NCBI RefSeq assembly: GCF_963677075.1
Contig: NZ_OY781873.1
Span: forward strand, 868,001-932,000
Source of the DNA: an uncultured Sphaerochaeta sp.
GTDB taxonomy: Bacteria > Spirochaetota > Spirochaetia > Sphaerochaetales > Sphaerochaetaceae
Direction: 5' to 3'
DNA length: 64,000 nt
Part shown: piece by piece, positions 36,313-44,052 of the stretch
How the letters are laid out: each line of letters starts with the position of its first letter
Position numbering within the stretch: position 1 is the first letter of the stretch
Notes under the pieces: model-generated
Seen by the model: the letters and a program-made list of their open reading frames with translations, nothing else
Databases searched by the model: none
Told to the model about the DNA's origin: nothing
Translations under genes and position numbers: made by a program

Positions 36313-37026
36313 CTAGAAGCGCAACTTACTAAGATTATAATCTAAGGTTGCTTCATTTGGCTTCCTGTCTTTTGCGAGTCTGGCTAATCTGTCATGGGTA
36401 TTTTTTGATCGCCGGATCAGAATTGCTAAGATATCAGATAAATCTTCATAATCCTTACTAATATCTGTACTTGTTAAGAATATGTCTAATAATGATTTAT
36501 TATACTTCTGGATATTTTGATACAGGTATGTGCGGGAAATCGGAATGCTCGAATCAGGTAGGGTGCCTATTAATTTGTAGATACTACTGATCTTGTATAC
36601 CTTCTCTCCAGTTGGTGTTGTTTTTCCGCTTAACCAGTCATAGATACTCACTCTTGATACAGAAAAGATTCGCGCCCATTCAGATTTATTGAAAGAGAAG
36701 AAACTGCTGATCTGTGCAAATTGCTCTCGATAGTCTTTCGTTTCAATAGACTCAAGTCCAGAGCAATTTTCATTTTCAATGGTATTCTCGAAAATGAAAC
36801 TATTTGAGATACAGAACCTTGGGAAATGAGAACTACCCGCATACCATCTAATAATCTCGTTACTATACGTGCTGGTTGTAATAATCGAATTGGTAATTTG
36901 GATTTGGTCGTAACCTGTTGAGGAAACCTGTTTTTGCGAATATCTTCCATATTCAGCAACAGAGGATTGCCAGCGATCGAGCAGAGTATTTGGATACATT
37001 TCTTTATAAGCTACTATTACTTCCAT
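36313..37026 (-). CDS. HTH-domain protein of the TIGR04255 cassette, unknown function
   Basis: The 237-residue protein has a helix-turn-helix of the XRE/Cro type in the middle: FNKSEWARIFSVSRVSIYDW, followed by LSGKTTPTGEKVYKI (about residues 113-147). The C-terminal 80 residues are a charged helical region (DISKDYEDLSDILAILIRR). The start ATG overlaps the end of the TIGR04255 gene by ten bases (ATGGAAGTAA), so the two are translationally coupled. It may regulate the cassette or recognise a DNA target for it. Base composition is AT-rich and unlike the adjacent murQ operon. Confidence 0.6.
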   Translation of the reverse strand: MEVIVAYKEMYPNTLLDRWQSSVAEYGRYSQKQVSSTGYDQIQITNSIITTSTYSNEIIRWYAGSSHFPRFCISNSFIFENTIENENCSGLESIETKDYREQFAQISSFFSFNKSEWARIFSVSRVSIYDWLSGKTTPTGEKVYKISSIYKLIGTLPDSSIPISRTYLYQNIQKYNKSLLDIFLTSTDISKDYEDLSDILAILIRRSKNTHDRLARLAKDRKPNEATLDYNLSKLRF

Positions 37027-37838
37027 ACTTCTTTTGCCTTTTCTGAAATTACACTAGTAAAGAATACCTCTTCTATGGCTGCATGCAATTCCCCAAAGAT
37101 GGAGTCCAATTGTTCAATGACCTCATGCTTTTTTGCTGCTTTCAGGAGAATGTAGTGATCAATATCAACAAAGGTGACGAGGTTTATATCCTTAAAAACT
37201 TCCGGAGCTCCCAATGGGAATTTGATGATATCCTGGGGATATTTATATCCATTGAGGTTTTGCATAATCCTCAATTGAAAATTGCTCAACATTTTTATAG
37301 ACTCTATTTGAATACCACGTTGTGTAGAGTAAGCAAATAAGGCATTGTCACTCCATGATACCGATTCTGGAAATTGCATTCCATGAAAATGCTCATGTAA
37401 TACTTCTTTCCAAGAAAGGTTCTCTTTCTCTGGAATTGCATTAATATACCTTAGACCAAGACGAGTGACGGCTGAAATATCAACAATGGAATCGAAACTA
37501 TTCACAGCCTCGATAAATTTTCCAATGAATGCTTGGTAATCATACCCACTGCAGTCAGTGATTTGGTAGGTGAGGGTATCCTTGTCGATGAGAATATTCT
37601 CAGAATAATCATTGGATGAAAAAACCCATTGCTCTAACTTCTCTGTTTTAATTTCGCCATGTGGACCTGTTTGAAAGTTCTCCCCTTGCAGCACATCAAA
37701 TAGAGGAAAATCTTTTCTCCTCAACAGATCTTGTACTTTTGGGATATATTCTGCAATTTGCATAATTGGTGAGAACTTTAGTTGGATGAGCACGGCGGTA
37801 AGTGGGCCATTCGATAACGTCATTTTCGTGCTGTTCAT
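37017..37838 (-). CDS. TIGR04255 family protein
   Basis: I place the start at ATG 37838 (MNSTKMTLSNGPLTAVLIQL); the frame is open from 37889. The product has 273 residues. It has the family hallmarks: an N-terminal strand PLTAVLIQLKFSP, a central VTRLGLRYINAI (about residues 125-136) and a C-terminal VDIDHYILLKAAKKHEV segment. TIGR04255 proteins are sporadic across bacteria, often next to small partner genes, and have no known activity. It is the first gene of a three-gene cassette inserted between the amino-sugar kinase gene and the 23-bp repeat array. A role in phage defence is only an inference from its company. Confidence 0.7.
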   Translation of the reverse strand: MNSTKMTLSNGPLTAVLIQLKFSPIMQIAEYIPKVQDLLRRKDFPLFDVLQGENFQTGPHGEIKTEKLEQWVFSSNDYSENILIDKDTLTYQITDCSGYDYQAFIGKFIEAVNSFDSIVDISAVTRLGLRYINAIPEKENLSWKEVLHEHFHGMQFPESVSWSDNALFAYSTQRGIQIESIKMLSNFQLRIMQNLNGYKYPQDIIKFPLGAPEVFKDINLVTFVDIDHYILLKAAKKHEVIEQLDSIFGELHAAIEEVFFTSVISEKAKEVWK

Positions 37839-37971
37839 ACCTATCTTCCAACCACACTTTACATCATACTTTACACATATGCAAGGCATACTAGCAAAGA
37901 AATGTTGGACTTGAACTGCTAGTTATGTATTTCTATCTTTATATAAGTAAATAACTTGATATTGATTTTCC

Positions 37972-38871
37972 TTATCTCTTCAACTCCCTTGCCAGCAGGC
38001 ACGCTCCATCGAGGGCCGTTCCTCTGCGTTCAATGAGGACAAGGTGTTCCAATCGCTCAGAAAGAAAGGTTTCGAACAGTGGACGCACGATTGGGTCGTG
38101 TTCCAAAACACCGCCCGCTACCACTAGTTCATTGTTTCTGATCTCTGGATTCTGCACTGCCTCGATTAAGGTGGACAACTCCCTTGCAGCTTGTTCGAGA
38201 ATTGCAAGGGCCAGGGGGTCTTCCTGTATCGCAAACGTGGTTACGATCGGGGCGAGGGAGGCAATATCAGCTTTGCTTGCCTGATGGTGTACATAGGAGA
38301 CCAACTCCTCGCTCTTTTGCAGGGTACAGGCTTCGAGGAGACTCTCCAGCATGCTTGTGGGAAGGTCTCTCCTCTCGAGGGAGCGGAGGGACCGCTTCAA
38401 TGCCTGGTGAGCGATCCAGTAGGCAGAGCCCTCATCCCCGAGGAGGTAGCCATAGCCACCTGATCGCATGGTCTTTCCGTCCTTTGTCCTGCTTAAAGCA
38501 ATACTGCCTGTCCCGCTGATCAAGGCATATCCCTCAGGGCCACCAAGGCCACCGGCCAGGAGAATTTCCCCATCGCTGCAGAGCATAACAGGAACAGAGG
38601 GAAGCAGTGTCTCCAGGATGCTGGAAAAAGTGTTTTTCTCGCTCTCCCTTCCCAGTCCTGCCGAGCCGATACATCCTGCCTTGAACGGGCCAAACTCCTT
38701 AACCTGGTCAAAGAGCTCGCGTAGGTGCAGTGCAGCCTCTTCAGGTCTTCCTGTATAGAGGTTGGTCGGTCCACCGGTTATAACACGTACCCGATTCCCC
38801 TCTGCATCCTGGATGGCAAGACGTGAGCGTGTTGCCCCTCCATCTATACCAAAAGTAAAGCCTTCTCTCAA
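37972..38871 (-). CDS. BadF/BadG-type sugar kinase, probable GlcNAc/MurNAc kinase
   Basis: The 299-residue protein has the ASKHA ATPase fold: phosphate-1 loop FGIDGGATRSRLAI near the N-terminus, phosphate-2 region ALISGTGSIALSRT (about residues 133-146), GGYGYLLGDEGSAYWI and adenosine motif ELVVAGGVLEHDP. This is the N-acetylglucosamine kinase-like branch of the BadF/BadG/BcrA family. It overlaps the murQ gene by four bases. It would phosphorylate an amino sugar after uptake, giving MurNAc-6-P or GlcNAc-6-P for the etherase and further metabolism. It is the last metabolic gene before the TIGR04255 cassette. Confidence 0.85.
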   Translation of the reverse strand: MREGFTFGIDGGATRSRLAIQDAEGNRVRVITGGPTNLYTGRPEEAALHLRELFDQVKEFGPFKAGCIGSAGLGRESEKNTFSSILETLLPSVPVMLCSDGEILLAGGLGGPEGYALISGTGSIALSRTKDGKTMRSGGYGYLLGDEGSAYWIAHQALKRSLRSLERRDLPTSMLESLLEACTLQKSEELVSYVHHQASKADIASLAPIVTTFAIQEDPLALAILEQAARELSTLIEAVQNPEIRNNELVVAGGVLEHDPIVRPLFETFLSERLEHLVLIERRGTALDGACLLARELKR

Positions 38872-39779
38872 TGTACCACTCCTCTGCTGTCCAGTGCCCG
38901 GTTCAAGCTACCATCACTCTTCTCAAGCAAGTTTTTGGCTTCCTCTGCATTGACGGAGAGCAGATGCATGAGGATGGCGACACGGATACTGCCGTTGCTC
39001 GTCTCATAGAGTGTTTCCGCTTCCTCCCTGCTGCAGGCAGTCACCTCGCTGATCAGGCGCTTGGCTCGGTCAACCAGCTTTGAGTTCAGGGGAAGTAGGT
39101 CAACCATCAAGTTATTATACACCTTTCCGATTCTAATCATCGCCGTAGTGGTGATCATATTCAGGACCAGTTTTTGGGCGGTTCCCGATTTCATCCTCGT
39201 TGAGCCGGTGATGATCTCAGCATCGACTGCTATATATAACTTATGGTCAGCATGGTCGAACACCGCTGAGAACTCGTTGCAGCTGATCGCTCCAACCTTT
39301 GCACCCAATTCCTGCGCCCATGCCATCGCCCCGATGACATACGGTGCCTGGCCACTTGCAGTAATACCGACCAGGACATCATCCTTGGTAAATACTCTTT
39401 TCTTTAACTCCTCAATACCTGCCTCTGGATTATCCTCAGCCGACTCAATGGCAGTGGTGAGGGCGGGAAGCCCTCCTGCGATAACCCCCTGGACCATCGT
39501 GGGCTTCACCCCAAAGGTCGGAGGACACTCGGAGGCATCCAGTACCCCAAGCCTCCCTGAAGTTCCGGCTCCGATGTAAAAGAGCCTTCCCCCCTTCTTG
39601 AAGGAGATAACTACATCATCCACCAAGGCAGCGATTTCAGGTAGTTTTTGGGCAACGGCGAGGGGGACCTTCTGGTCTTCCTTGTTGATGATGGTGAGTA
39701 TCTCAAGCGTGCTCTTGGTGTCGATTCGGTAGGATGCTGGGTTTCTCATCTCTGTGGTAGGTAGATTGGTATGGGACAT
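38868..39779 (-). CDS. murQ: N-acetylmuramic acid 6-phosphate etherase
   Basis: The 303-residue enzyme cleaves the lactyl ether of MurNAc-6-P to give GlcNAc-6-P and D-lactate, in peptidoglycan recycling. It has the SIS-domain motifs GGRLFYIGAGTSGRLGVLDA and ECPPTFG (the catalytic Glu), ESAEDNPEAG (the second Glu), VGITASGQAPYVIGAM and TGSTRMKSGTAQKLVLNM. The C-terminal UBA-like bundle (AEEAKNLLEKSDGSLNRAL) is normal. It lies between two permease genes upstream and the sugar kinase gene downstream in a five-gene operon, whose RpiR-type regulator is divergent. Confidence 0.95.
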   Translation of the reverse strand: MSHTNLPTTEMRNPASYRIDTKSTLEILTIINKEDQKVPLAVAQKLPEIAALVDDVVISFKKGGRLFYIGAGTSGRLGVLDASECPPTFGVKPTMVQGVIAGGLPALTTAIESAEDNPEAGIEELKKRVFTKDDVLVGITASGQAPYVIGAMAWAQELGAKVGAISCNEFSAVFDHADHKLYIAVDAEIITGSTRMKSGTAQKLVLNMITTTAMIRIGKVYNNLMVDLLPLNSKLVDRAKRLISEVTACSREEAETLYETSNGSIRVAILMHLLSVNAEEAKNLLEKSDGSLNRALDSRGVVH

Positions 39780-39787
39780 GGATTCTC

Positions 39788-40642
39788 CTATTTGACCGCG
39801 CCTGCGGTCATTCCCTTGATGAAGTACTTGGACATGAACAAGTACAGGACCAACATGGGCAGTATTGCTATGGATAGGCCGGTAAAGAGCAGGCTCCAGT
39901 TGGTGCTGTGCTGGCCAAAGAATGTCGAAAGTCCAACAGGCAAGGTCTTTACCTTGTCCGACTGCAGGAACACCAAGGGGAAGAAGAAGTCGTTCCAGAT
40001 CGGTACTGCGTTGTAGATGGTTACCAAGGCAATAGCCGGGGCAACCATCGGCATCACCACACGCCGATAGATGGCAAAGTCATTGCACCCATCAATCTTG
40101 GCAGCATACTCAAGTTCCAAGGGTATTCCCTTCATGAACCCAGCCAGGATAAAGACAGTTGAGGGAAGTCCCATCGCCATGAAGATCAAGATTACAGAAA
40201 GTGGTTTGTTGATAAGCCCCAAGGTCTTGATCAAGAGGAAGAGGGGGATGATCGCTGCCTTCAATGGTAGCATGATCCCACTCAGGAAGAGCATGTAGAC
40301 CAAGGTGTTGAGTCGGTAGGTGTAGCGGCTTATCCCGTAGGAGGCCATGGAGCCGAAGAGGAGTACCAAGGTCATCGATATGGTGGTCACCAATAAACTG
40401 TTGGTGAAGTACCTGGAGAATCCCTTGTCGATCCACACCGTCTTATAGGTGGAGAGACTGAACTCCTCAGGCAGGGAGAATGGGGTGGTGAGGATGGCAC
40501 GGTTGTCCTTGAATGAGGAGAGCACCATGTTGATCAGGGGGTAGAGGATGAGCAGTACATAGAGCGACATCACAAAGATGGCTATGGAGATGAAGAGCTT
40601 TTTTCCTGTGGAGGCTCCACGGTAGCGGAAGTCGGTGATCAT
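39788..40642 (-). CDS. Amino-sugar ABC transporter permease, MalG/AraQ type
   Basis: The 284-residue protein has six transmembrane helices and the EAA loop LELEYAAKIDGCNDFAIYRR (about residues 177-196). The N-terminal helix ISIAIFVMSLYVLLILYPLI and the FGSMASYGISRY motif match the MalG/AraQ group. It overlaps the partner permease gene by four bases and precedes murQ by eight. With that partner and the binding protein it forms an importer, probably for MurNAc, a muropeptide sugar or a related amino sugar, judged from murQ. Confidence 0.88.
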   Translation of the reverse strand: MITDFRYRGASTGKKLFISIAIFVMSLYVLLILYPLINMVLSSFKDNRAILTTPFSLPEEFSLSTYKTVWIDKGFSRYFTNSLLVTTISMTLVLLFGSMASYGISRYTYRLNTLVYMLFLSGIMLPLKAAIIPLFLLIKTLGLINKPLSVILIFMAMGLPSTVFILAGFMKGIPLELEYAAKIDGCNDFAIYRRVVMPMVAPAIALVTIYNAVPIWNDFFFPLVFLQSDKVKTLPVGLSTFFGQHSTNWSLLFTGLSIAILPMLVLYLFMSKYFIKGMTAGAVK

Positions 40643-41553
40643 AGCTGTACCTCCCGTTTCCTGGTTACAAAGATGGAGAGGAGTGAGACCGTGAATGTCA
40701 GCATGTAGATGACCAATCCAATCGCCGAGCCAATCCCAATCTCAGGGCTTCCTGCGTCGATCGAGCCAAAGGCCGTTCGGTAGAACAGCGTCCCGATGGT
40801 GTCAGTGGAGTAGTTCGGTGCTCCGTCCAAACCTGTCATCGTATAGATCTGCTCGAATACATTGAGACTCCCGATAATGGTCAGTACCGTAATGATGGTG
40901 ATGGAGGGAATGATCAGGGGGAAGATAATCTTCCAGAAGAGCTTCCACTCTCCAGTTCCTTCCAGGTATGCAGCCTCCATGCACTCCTGGGGGACGTTGT
41001 CGATGGCAGCAAGGAAGACGAGGGAGGGGAATCCGACCCACCTCCAGATATTCACCATAATGATCGATGGTGTTGCCAGATGCTCAAGACCCAGCCAGGG
41101 GCGTTGGAGTGAGGCAAGACCGGCCAGTTTCAGGAAACTGTTCACCAAGCCCGACGGCTTGAGGTACATACCCCAGAGGAACCCTACCGCTACGATGGAG
41201 AAGAGAACGGGAATGAAGAATACCCGTTTGAAGAACTGGGCACCAGGGAGATTGCGGCTCAAGAGATAGCCGAACATGAGCCCGAGCGTGTTTTGGATGA
41301 GCGTGGTGGAGAGAAACCAGGTAAGGTTGTTTCCCAGTGCATTGAAGAAGCGTTCCTGGTAGGGGAAGGTGGTAAGCAGTCGCTTGAAGTTGTCCAGTCC
41401 TACGAAGTCGAGTCGAACCAGCTGCTTCCAGGAGAAAAGGCTGTTGAAGAGCGACATGAATAAGGGGAGCAGGATAAAAACGCCCACAACCATCAGTCCT
41501 GGGGTAATGAAGAAAATGATCCAAAGTGTCTTGCTACGCTGTATTTGGTGCAT
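40639..41553 (-). CDS. Amino-sugar ABC transporter permease, MalF/UgpA type
   Basis: The 304-residue protein has six transmembrane helices and the EAA loop ECMEAAYLEGTGEWKLFWKI (about residues 196-215). Its N-terminus WIIFFITPGLMVVGVFILLP is typical of the MalF/UgpA group. It follows the binding-protein gene after a 79-base gap that contains a hairpin. It is part of the murQ operon. No ATPase gene is in the operon, so a shared ATPase is expected elsewhere. Confidence 0.88.
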   Translation of the reverse strand: MHQIQRSKTLWIIFFITPGLMVVGVFILLPLFMSLFNSLFSWKQLVRLDFVGLDNFKRLLTTFPYQERFFNALGNNLTWFLSTTLIQNTLGLMFGYLLSRNLPGAQFFKRVFFIPVLFSIVAVGFLWGMYLKPSGLVNSFLKLAGLASLQRPWLGLEHLATPSIIMVNIWRWVGFPSLVFLAAIDNVPQECMEAAYLEGTGEWKLFWKIIFPLIIPSITIITVLTIIGSLNVFEQIYTMTGLDGAPNYSTDTIGTLFYRTAFGSIDAGSPEIGIGSAIGLVIYMLTFTVSLLSIFVTRKREVQL

Positions 41554-41594
41554 GGGAGTTCCTTGGTTGGGTAATACAAGAGAAAGAAGGAACC

Positions 41595-41620
41595 CCTACA
41601 GAGGCTTACGCCCCTGTAGG
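41595..41620 (-). promoter_or_regulatory. Intercistronic hairpin after the binding-protein gene
   Basis: CCTACAG (41595-41601) pairs with CTGTAGG (41614-41620), with an inner GGC/GCC pairing, in the gap between the binding-protein and permease genes. It mirrors the hairpin at 9005-9034 in the other sugar operon and may raise binding-protein mRNA levels relative to the rest. Confidence 0.55.
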
Positions 41621-41632
41621 AGAAGGAATGTG

Positions 41633-42907
41633 TTATTTCTGGAATGGCTCGTAGTAGGAGGCAATTCCATCCTGAATTTGCTTTGCAGCTTCACGTGGAG
41701 CAAGCGTGCCAGCCATCACGCCTTGGGCTGCTGCCTGCCAGAGGGAGCTGCCGGTTGGCTGCTGATAGCGGAATCCAACGAGGAACAAGTACGGGGTTGC
41801 GTGTTCCTGCAGTTCCAGGACACGGGCGATGAAGGGCTCAGAGGTTGCATCCACTCCAGGAACGGAGCTGACCATCTTCAGTTCACTGACCATGGCGCCA
41901 CCAAACTCCTTGGAGGAGAGGAACTTCAGGAACTTGACTGCTGCTTCTTTGTTCTTGGAATTGGCATTCATCGCAAAGTTCATGTCAGCATAGACCGAGA
42001 CATAGGCAGGGTCGGACTCTTTCTGTCCAGGTACTGCAAAGACGCCCCAATCCAGGTCAGGATTCTGTGCATTGAAGTAAGCTGCTTCATAGGATCCAGC
42101 GATCAAGTGGGGGGACATCTCGTTGAAGAAGTTCGATCTCATGTCCTCATATCCGATTCCCATGTACATGTCTGGGAGGTATTTGGAGAGTGCTTTCATC
42201 TCTTCCACCATGCGGATGAATGCGGGGTCGAGGAAATCCTTATCTCCCTTGATCACTGCATTGTAGAAGTCAGTTCCACCATACCAGCTGGGGCCCATGC
42301 CACCAAGCATGGTTTCCAGGCACCATCCGTCCTTTGCTCCATTGCCTAAGGGGATATAGCCGGCTTTCTTTGCTGCCTCGAAGTTGTTGATCAGCTGTGC
42401 CCAGGTCTTAGGGATGGAGAGACCGAGTTCTTTGTAGATGTCCTTGTTGTAGTACATGAAGACAGTCTGGCTGACAGCAGGGCTTCCATAGATCTTGCCA
42501 TCGGTTGGGCTGGTAGCACCCAGGAGGGCTGTCGCTGAGTAGTTCTTCAGCTCTGGCATCCACTGCTCGAGGGGTTCGAGGAACCCGCTGTCCGCAAAGG
42601 TCGCCAAGCCACCATAGGCTCTTCCCTGGAATACATCAGGTCCAGCTCCTCCGGAGAGGGAGGCTGCCAGGATGGTGTTGTATTCAGTGTTCTTGTGGGC
42701 TGTCTGGACAACTTCGATGTCGGGGTTTGCTGCTTCAAAGCGGGCGATTTGCCCTTCATAGAAGTCTACATCCTCTGGTCTCCAGGTCCAGAACTCCAGT
42801 ACGGTTTTCTCTGTTTCTGCGGCTGCAGCTTCTTTGGTTCCTGCGCCGAAGAGCATGCCAGTGGTAACCAAGACAATGCAGAGTACCAACAGTGCGTGTT
42901 TTTTCAT
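41633..42907 (-). CDS. Extracellular solute-binding protein for amino sugars
   Basis: I place the start at ATG 42907, supported by AAAGGAGA; the frame is open to 42982 without a better site. The 424-residue protein has a signal peptide (KKHALLVLCIVLVTTGMLFGAG) with no lipobox Cys, then a MalE-like type II binding fold (VLEFWTWRPEDVDFYEGQIA, FMYYNKDIYKELGLSIPKTW). It is the first gene of the operon with two permeases, murQ and the kinase. Its ligand is likely MurNAc or a MurNAc-containing sugar, by context. Confidence 0.88.
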   Translation of the reverse strand: MKKHALLVLCIVLVTTGMLFGAGTKEAAAAETEKTVLEFWTWRPEDVDFYEGQIARFEAANPDIEVVQTAHKNTEYNTILAASLSGGAGPDVFQGRAYGGLATFADSGFLEPLEQWMPELKNYSATALLGATSPTDGKIYGSPAVSQTVFMYYNKDIYKELGLSIPKTWAQLINNFEAAKKAGYIPLGNGAKDGWCLETMLGGMGPSWYGGTDFYNAVIKGDKDFLDPAFIRMVEEMKALSKYLPDMYMGIGYEDMRSNFFNEMSPHLIAGSYEAAYFNAQNPDLDWGVFAVPGQKESDPAYVSVYADMNFAMNANSKNKEAAVKFLKFLSSKEFGGAMVSELKMVSSVPGVDATSEPFIARVLELQEHATPYLFLVGFRYQQPTGSSLWQAAAQGVMAGTLAPREAAKQIQDGIASYYEPFQK

Positions 42908-43022
42908 AGAAATCTCCTTTTGTGTTGTAAGCAAAGTAGTTGCTTCCTCTTTCATGTTCAGCCTGGTTTGGGCTGTTGTCAAGAAAAATCAAAAAGAATT
43001 TTCATGTATTTTATTTCATTTC

Positions 43023-43037
43023 TGAAAAATATTTTCA
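43023..43037. promoter_or_regulatory. Candidate RpiR-type operator in the divergent promoter region
   Basis: TGAAAA-ATA-TTTTCA is a 15-bp palindrome in the 160-base gap between the divergent binding-protein and RpiR-type regulator genes. Its AT-rich dyad fits the MurR/RpiR class. The site lies 30 bases before the regulator start. Confidence 0.45.
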
Positions 43038-43067
43038 CATTGCCTGGAAGTATGATATGCTTTTCCC

Positions 43068-43922
43068 ATGAGTGGATGTTTATATGTGATCAAACAGGTG
43101 CTGCCTAATCTGGCACCGAGTGAACGGAAGGTTGCCCAGTTTCTCTTGGCAAATCCGATGCAGGTGGTTTCCATGGGAATCCAGGAGGTTGCCAGCAGCA
43201 GCACAAGCAGTGCAGCTGCCTGTGTGCGCCTGGCCAACCGTCTCGGCTACAAGGGGTTTACTGACCTTCGCATGGCCTTGGCCAAGGAGGTCTTCTCCTC
43301 AGAGCGGCCAAGTGAACAGACAACCACCGAGAAGATTACCGAGCAGACCACCACTGGGGAGCTGGTCCATATGGTGGTCTCATCCACCTGCGAAAGTCTC
43401 TCTGGTATTGAGGATGTGGTGGATCCCAGGGCTTTGGAAGCCTCTGTTGAGGGAATTCTTGGAGCAAGTCATGTGCTTATTGCAGGTATCGGGGCATCAG
43501 GGATTGTAGCCTATGACTTCCAGCAGAAGCTTGCCCGTCTCGGGCTCCATGCAGTCTATACTGCTGACAGTGATATGCAGATCGTGGAAGCCTGTGCCCT
43601 GAGAAGTGAAGGAGTCTTGATCGCCATATCCTACTCAGGTGAGTCGAGCAGTGTGCTCAAGGTAGCCAGGGAGGCAAAGAAGAATGGGGCACTCGTCATT
43701 GCCATTACCCGTATCGGGGGGAACTCACTCTCCCGCCAGGCAGACTACACGCTCAATGTCGTGAACAGTGAGTCGCTCTTTCGGGAAGGGGCAACTCTAT
43801 CCCGATTCGCCCAACTCCTGGTGGTGGACCTGATTTACACCATGATCCTTGCCCGACGTCACACAACTGTTAGTGCCTTGCTCAAGCGAAGCTGGGAGGC
43901 AGTTGCCCATGTGTCTGGGTGA
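43068..43922 (+). CDS. MurR/RpiR-family transcriptional regulator
   Basis: The 284-residue protein has an N-terminal helix-turn-helix of the RpiR type (SERKVAQFLLANPMQVVSMG, then SAAACVRLANRLGYKGFTDL) and a C-terminal SIS domain (HVLIAGIGASGIVAYDFQQK, VLIAISYSGESSSVLKVARE) that would bind a sugar phosphate such as MurNAc-6-P. It is divergent from the murQ/ABC operon and is its likely repressor. The last 17 codons and the stop are part of an 80-bp sequence repeated after the next gene, at 45420-45498. Confidence 0.9.
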   Translation: MSGCLYVIKQVLPNLAPSERKVAQFLLANPMQVVSMGIQEVASSSTSSAAACVRLANRLGYKGFTDLRMALAKEVFSSERPSEQTTTEKITEQTTTGELVHMVVSSTCESLSGIEDVVDPRALEASVEGILGASHVLIAGIGASGIVAYDFQQKLARLGLHAVYTADSDMQIVEACALRSEGVLIAISYSGESSSVLKVAREAKKNGALVIAITRIGGNSLSRQADYTLNVVNSESLFREGATLSRFAQLLVVDLIYTMILARRHTTVSALLKRSWEAVAHVSG

Positions 43923-43948
43923 AGTGACTCGATACTCTGCGTATTGTC
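43869..43948. repeat. 80-bp direct repeat, left copy (3' end of the RpiR-type gene)
   Basis: This stretch covers the last codons of the RpiR-type gene and 26 bases after its stop. It matches 45420-45498 with about four in five bases identical and one single-base gap. Shared blocks include GGGAGGCAGT, CCCATGTGTC, GGTGAAGTGA and ATACTCTGC. The two copies bracket the DUF4143-type ATPase gene like the ends of an insertion into a gene's 3' end. Confidence 0.8.
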
Positions 43949-44032
43949 AATGTAGAAGGGGAAAATTACTCTGCGTATTGTAACCATATAGCGTGAAAAA
44001 TACTTTGCGTATTATCATCATTCTGGTATATT
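43931..44032 (+). promoter_or_regulatory. Three direct repeats (34-35 bp period) and promoter of the DUF4143-type ATPase gene
   Basis: ACTCTGCGTATTGTC (43933), ACTCTGCGTATTGTA (43967) and ACTTTGCGTATTATC (44002) are spaced 34 and 35 bases apart. The third copy holds the -35 box TTGCGT (44005-44010), followed after 16 bases by TATATT (44027-44032). A protein bound to the repeats would cover the promoter. A fourth copy, ACTCTGCATATTGTC, lies behind the gene at 45483. Confidence 0.7.
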
Positions 44033-44052
44033 AATCTATAGAGGGTAATGCA

